A stretch of 64,000 bases of DNA from Mycobacterium sp. 852002-51971_SCH5477799-a (GTDB taxonomy: Bacteria > Actinomycetota > Actinomycetes > Mycobacteriales > Mycobacteriaceae). The DNA lies in contig NZ_LZIF01000063.1 of the NCBI RefSeq assembly GCF_001667145.1, forward strand, positions 1 to 64,000. The letters run 5' to 3'. The notes under the pieces are model-generated. The model ran no database searches, was not told the DNA's origin, and saw only the letters and a list, made by a program, of their open reading frames with translations. Position 1 is the first letter of the stretch. Every line of letters starts with the position of its first letter. Position numbers and translations under genes: made by a program. Shown here piece by piece: positions 61,210-64,000 of this stretch.

Positions 61210-62877
61210 ATGACCACCGCACGTCCCGTCAAGACTCGCAACGACGGTCAGTGGGCGCTGGGCGATCGCGAACCGCTCAACCACGCCGAACAGTTCAAAA
61301 GCGACGACGCGCCGCTCAACGTGCGCGACCGCATCATCAACGTCTACTCGAAGCAGGGCTTCGACAGCATCGCCAAGGACGACCTGCGCGGGCGGTTCCG
61401 TTGGATGGGCCTCTACACCCAGCGTGAGCAGGGCTACGACGGCAGCTGGACCGGCGACGAGAACACCGACAAGATCGAAGCCAAGTATTTCATGATGCGG
61501 GTCCGCTCCGACGGCAAGGCGATGACCGCACACACCATGCGCACGCTGGGTCAGATTTCGACCGAGTTCGCCCGCGACACCGCCGACATCAGCGACCGGG
61601 AAAACCTGCAGCTGCATTGGGTCCGAATCGAGGACGTGCCCGAGATCTGGCGTCGGCTCGATTCTGTGGGCCTGCAGACCACCGAGGCGTGCGGTGACTG
61701 CCCGCGCGGCATCCACGGTTCGCCGCTGGCCGGTGACTCGCTCGACGAAATCCTTGACCCGTCACCCGCGATCGACGAGATCGTGCGGCGCTCGCTGAAC
61801 AATCCCGAGTACGCCAACCTGCCCCGCAAGTACAAGACGGCGGTCTCCGGCCTGCAGGACGTCTCCCACGAAACGCATGACATCGCGTTCGTCGGCGTCA
61901 ACCACCCCGAACGCGGCCCCGGTCTGGACCTGTGGGTGGGCGGCGGCCTGTCCACCAACCCGATGCTTGCCCAGCGGCTTGGCGTGTGGGTTCCGCTGGA
62001 CGAGGTGGCCGACGTCTGGGAGGGCGTCACCCAGCTGTTCCGCGACTACGGCTACCGCCGGCTGCGCGCCAAGGCCCGGCTGAAGTTCCTGGTCAAGGAC
62101 TGGGGCGTAGAAAAATTCCGTGAAATTCTCGAACAGGAGTACCTGAACCGCCGGCTGATCGATGGACCGGCGCCCGCGCCGGTCGAGCACACCGTCGACC
62201 ACGTCGGGGTGCAGCGGATCAAGAACGGCCTCAACGCTGTCGGCGTCGCGCCGATCGTCGGGCGCGTATCGGGCACCACCCTGTCGGCCGTGGCCGACCT
62301 CATGGGGAAGGCCGGCTCCGACCGGGCGCGGTGGACGCCGTTTCAGAAGCTGGTCATTCTCGACGTCGCCGACGACAAGGTCGACGAACTGGTCGCGGGG
62401 CTGGAAGCGCTGGGCCTGCCGTCGCGGCCGTCGTCGTGGCGCAAGAACACCATGGCGTGCACCGGAATCGAGTACTGCAAGCTGTCGTTCGCCGAGACCC
62501 GGGTTCGGGCACAGACTTTGGTGCCCGAACTGGAACAGCGCCTGGCCGACGTCGATTCCAAGCTCAACCTGCCAATCAGCGTGCATCTCAACGGATGCCC
62601 GAACTCGTGCGCCCGAATTCAGGTGGCCGACATCGGGTTCAAGGGTCAATGGATCGACGACGGCGAGGGTAACTCGGTCGAGGGTTTCCAGGTGCACCTC
62701 GGCGGCGGCCTGGGCGAGCAGAGCGGCTTCGGCCGAAAGCTGCGCCAGCACAAGGTCACCAGCGCCGAATTGGGCGACTACATCGACCGGGTGACCCGCA
62801 AATACCTCGACGGACGCCACGACGGCGAAACCTTCGCGTCCTGGGCGCTGCGCGCCGACGAAGACGAATTGCGCTGA
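61210..62877 (+). CDS. nirA: Ferredoxin-dependent sulfite reductase NirA (SirA)
   Basis: 555 aa from ATG 61210. Reduces sulfite to sulfide with six electrons from ferredoxin for cysteine synthesis. Siroheme and [4Fe-4S] ligands are C417, C423 (ACTGIEYC) and C463, C467 (GCPNSC). Y69 (GLYTQR) and C161 (EACGDCPR) match the positions of the Tyr-Cys crosslink reported for M. tuberculosis NirA, which supports the chosen start. Two-fold repeated nitrite/sulfite reductase domains are visible. The chelatase for siroheme follows after 7 bp, as part of one operon. Confidence 0.95.
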   Translation: MTTARPVKTRNDGQWALGDREPLNHAEQFKSDDAPLNVRDRIINVYSKQGFDSIAKDDLRGRFRWMGLYTQREQGYDGSWTGDENTDKIEAKYFMMRVRSDGKAMTAHTMRTLGQISTEFARDTADISDRENLQLHWVRIEDVPEIWRRLDSVGLQTTEACGDCPRGIHGSPLAGDSLDEILDPSPAIDEIVRRSLNNPEYANLPRKYKTAVSGLQDVSHETHDIAFVGVNHPERGPGLDLWVGGGLSTNPMLAQRLGVWVPLDEVADVWEGVTQLFRDYGYRRLRAKARLKFLVKDWGVEKFREILEQEYLNRRLIDGPAPAPVEHTVDHVGVQRIKNGLNAVGVAPIVGRVSGTTLSAVADLMGKAGSDRARWTPFQKLVILDVADDKVDELVAGLEALGLPSRPSSWRKNTMACTGIEYCKLSFAETRVRAQTLVPELEQRLADVDSKLNLPISVHLNGCPNSCARIQVADIGFKGQWIDDGEGNSVEGFQVHLGGGLGEQSGFGRKLRQHKVTSAELGDYIDRVTRKYLDGRHDGETFASWALRADEDELR

Positions 62878-62884
62878 GGCAGCG

Positions 62885-63601
62885 ATGAACACACTCGTAC
62901 TCACCGCACACGGCAGTCGCGACCCCCGGTCGGGCACCAATGCCGAGGCCATCGCCGACCGCCTGGCAACAATGCGGCCCGACCTCGACGTGCGGCCGGC
63001 CTTCCTCGAGCTCAACACTCCGAGCTTTGCCGACGTGCTGGCCGGCTTGCCGGACAACCGCCGCGCGGTGGTCACCCCCTTGCTGCTGGCCAGCGCCTAC
63101 CACGCGCGCCTGGACATCCCCAAACAGATCGCCGACGCAGGCGCCCACGGCATCCGGCAGGCCGATGTGCTCGGTGAAGACGAGCGACTGGTCGCGGTGC
63201 TGCGCGAACGACTCGTCGAGGTCGGGGTCTCCCCGCTCGACGACGATCTCGGGGTGCTGGTCGTGGCGATCGGTTCGTCGAACCTCGCCGCCAATGCGCG
63301 CACCTCCAAAATCGCGGCCAGGCTCGCCGCAGGCACCCAATGGGCTGGTGCTACAACGGCATTCGCCACCAGACCCGAAGCATCGGTGGCCCGCGCCGCC
63401 GACCAGCTGCGCCGCCGCGGCGCGCGCCGGCTCGTCATCGCACCCTGGTTCCTGGCGCCCGGCCTGATCACCGACGGGGTGTCAAACTTCGCCCGCGACA
63501 ACCGCATTCCCATGGCCGAACCGCTGGGCGCTCACCGGCTGGTGGCCGAGACCGTGCTCGACCGCTACGACGAGGCGTTCGCCGAGGACGCCGCGGCCTA
63601 A
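62885..63601 (+). CDS. che1: Sirohydrochlorin/cobalamin-type chelatase (Che1, CbiX/SirB family)
   Basis: 238 aa, ATG at 62885, 7 bp after nirA. Two CbiX-like halves; the metal-binding His are in TAHGSRDP and SAYHARLDI. Probably inserts iron into sirohydrochlorin to supply siroheme to NirA; a cobalt role cannot be excluded. In M. tuberculosis cysH lies between nirA and che1; here it does not. The stop codon overlaps that of the convergent LysR gene. Confidence 0.88.
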   Translation: MNTLVLTAHGSRDPRSGTNAEAIADRLATMRPDLDVRPAFLELNTPSFADVLAGLPDNRRAVVTPLLLASAYHARLDIPKQIADAGAHGIRQADVLGEDERLVAVLRERLVEVGVSPLDDDLGVLVVAIGSSNLAANARTSKIAARLAAGTQWAGATTAFATRPEASVARAADQLRRRGARRLVIAPWFLAPGLITDGVSNFARDNRIPMAEPLGAHRLVAETVLDRYDEAFAEDAAA

Positions 63602-64000
63602 CCTTTCCACGCCGCCGTGCGGCTGGTGATGTGGCTGAGCAAGTCGCGGATCGCTCCCGGCGGTGGCGTGCGTCCGCCGATCCAGATGGCCCGAAACTTG
63701 CGGCGGAGGTCCAACTTCGGAATGTCCACCGCGTGCAGGCGGCCGTCCGTTAGGTCGTCGGCGACGGCCAGCCTGCTCATGGTCGCCGGCCCCGCACCGG
63801 CGAGCACGGCGGCGCGCATCGCCGCCGCGGAGGTCAACTCCAGCACGGGCGCGGCCTGTTCCATATCCTCGCCGAGCACCTTGCGCAACGCGGCCGTGAG
63901 CGAATCACGGATGCCCGAATGCATTTCGCGGGCAACCAGCGGCGTCTGCGCGAGTTCGCGCGCGGTCACCACCCGTCCGCGTCGCGCCCACTTGTGGTCC
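63598..64000 (-). CDS. LysR-family regulator, C-terminal part (5' end beyond the window)
   Basis: The frame is open to the right edge and ends at TAG 63598. The visible ~133 residues are the LysR ligand-binding domain: DHKWARRGRVVTARELAQTP, SAAAMRAAVLAGAGPATMSR, DGRLHAVDIPKLDLRRKFR. The N-terminal HTH lies outside. Convergent with che1; a role in sulfur-gene control is possible, not shown. Confidence 0.82.
   Translation of the reverse strand, partial: DHKWARRGRVVTARELAQTPLVAREMHSGIRDSLTAALRKVLGEDMEQAAPVLELTSAAAMRAAVLAGAGPATMSRLAVADDLTDGRLHAVDIPKLDLRRKFRAIWIGGRTPPPGAIRDLLSHITSRTAAWKG

Noticed and set aside
1..64000. CRISPR arrays, tRNA/rRNA genes, intact insertion sequences and att sites
   Set aside because: No regularly spaced repeats, clover-leaf sequences, transposase genes or flanking direct repeats were recognised by eye. 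A dedicated search could still find weak cases.

Overview
This is high-GC chromosomal DNA from a slow-growing, non-tuberculous Mycobacterium (or a very close relative). Evidence: an mceA-F operon, a NirA-type sulfite reductase whose catalytic residue numbering matches the M. tuberculosis enzyme, an Ami1-like Tat-exported amidase, DUF4190/PknH-type sensor proteins, an F420-dependent Ddn-family protein, three P450s, and mostly GTG/ATG starts joined by 1-4 bp overlaps. The species cannot be fixed from the sequence alone. No tRNA, rRNA, CRISPR array or intact insertion sequence was seen.

Left part (1-21.1 kb). One minus-strand block of 13 genes, most overlapping by 1-4 bp or separated by fewer than 20 bp (one 74 bp gap), reads from 21097 to 302. 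Its core encodes an exported von Willebrand A (vWA) membrane protein, a tubulin-like GTPase-fold protein, a two-TM membrane protein, a protein with four FN3-like repeats, a GAP1-type GTPase-associated protein, a second vWA-like protein with a degenerate metal site, and a zinc-finger P-loop GTPase. The core is bracketed by small DUF4190 membrane sensors: two with a four-cysteine ectodomain at the 5' end and three with PknH-type ectodomains at the 3' end, plus a decaying fourth copy. I read this as a membrane-linked GTPase/tubulin signalling or conflict system, and it is the most notable item in the window.

Middle (21.4-41.7 kb). An Ami1-like amidase comes first. Then a flavin-dependent oxidoreductase faces a small carboxymuconolactone-decarboxylase/TetR operon, followed by a C39-like peptidase. 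Next are catabolic operons, all on the minus strand: P450/TetR; hydrolase, CoA-transferase, DUF35 and thiolase; aldehyde dehydrogenase, amidohydrolase, SDR, P450, Ddn-like, TetR and cupin; and an acyl-CoA synthetase. Two of the TetR proteins are close paralogues, and three near-identical TAGAAC...TTCT palindromes precede three of these transcription units, suggesting one regulon.

Right part (41.9-64 kb). An mceA-F operon without yrbE permease genes runs divergently from the acyl-CoA synthetase. A lower-GC segment (about 49.4-54.7 kb) follows with a Ser/Thr kinase, a small secreted DUF3761 protein and an unusual DUF4236-TM-exonuclease-BRCT fusion. Then come a VOC protein, a P450, a TetR with a clear operator, a DUF1707 protein, a second kinase with an atypical catalytic loop, a GlcD-type FAD oxidase, nirA and che1 (adjacent, without the cysH that lies between them in M. 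tuberculosis), and the 3' end of a LysR regulator cut by the window edge.
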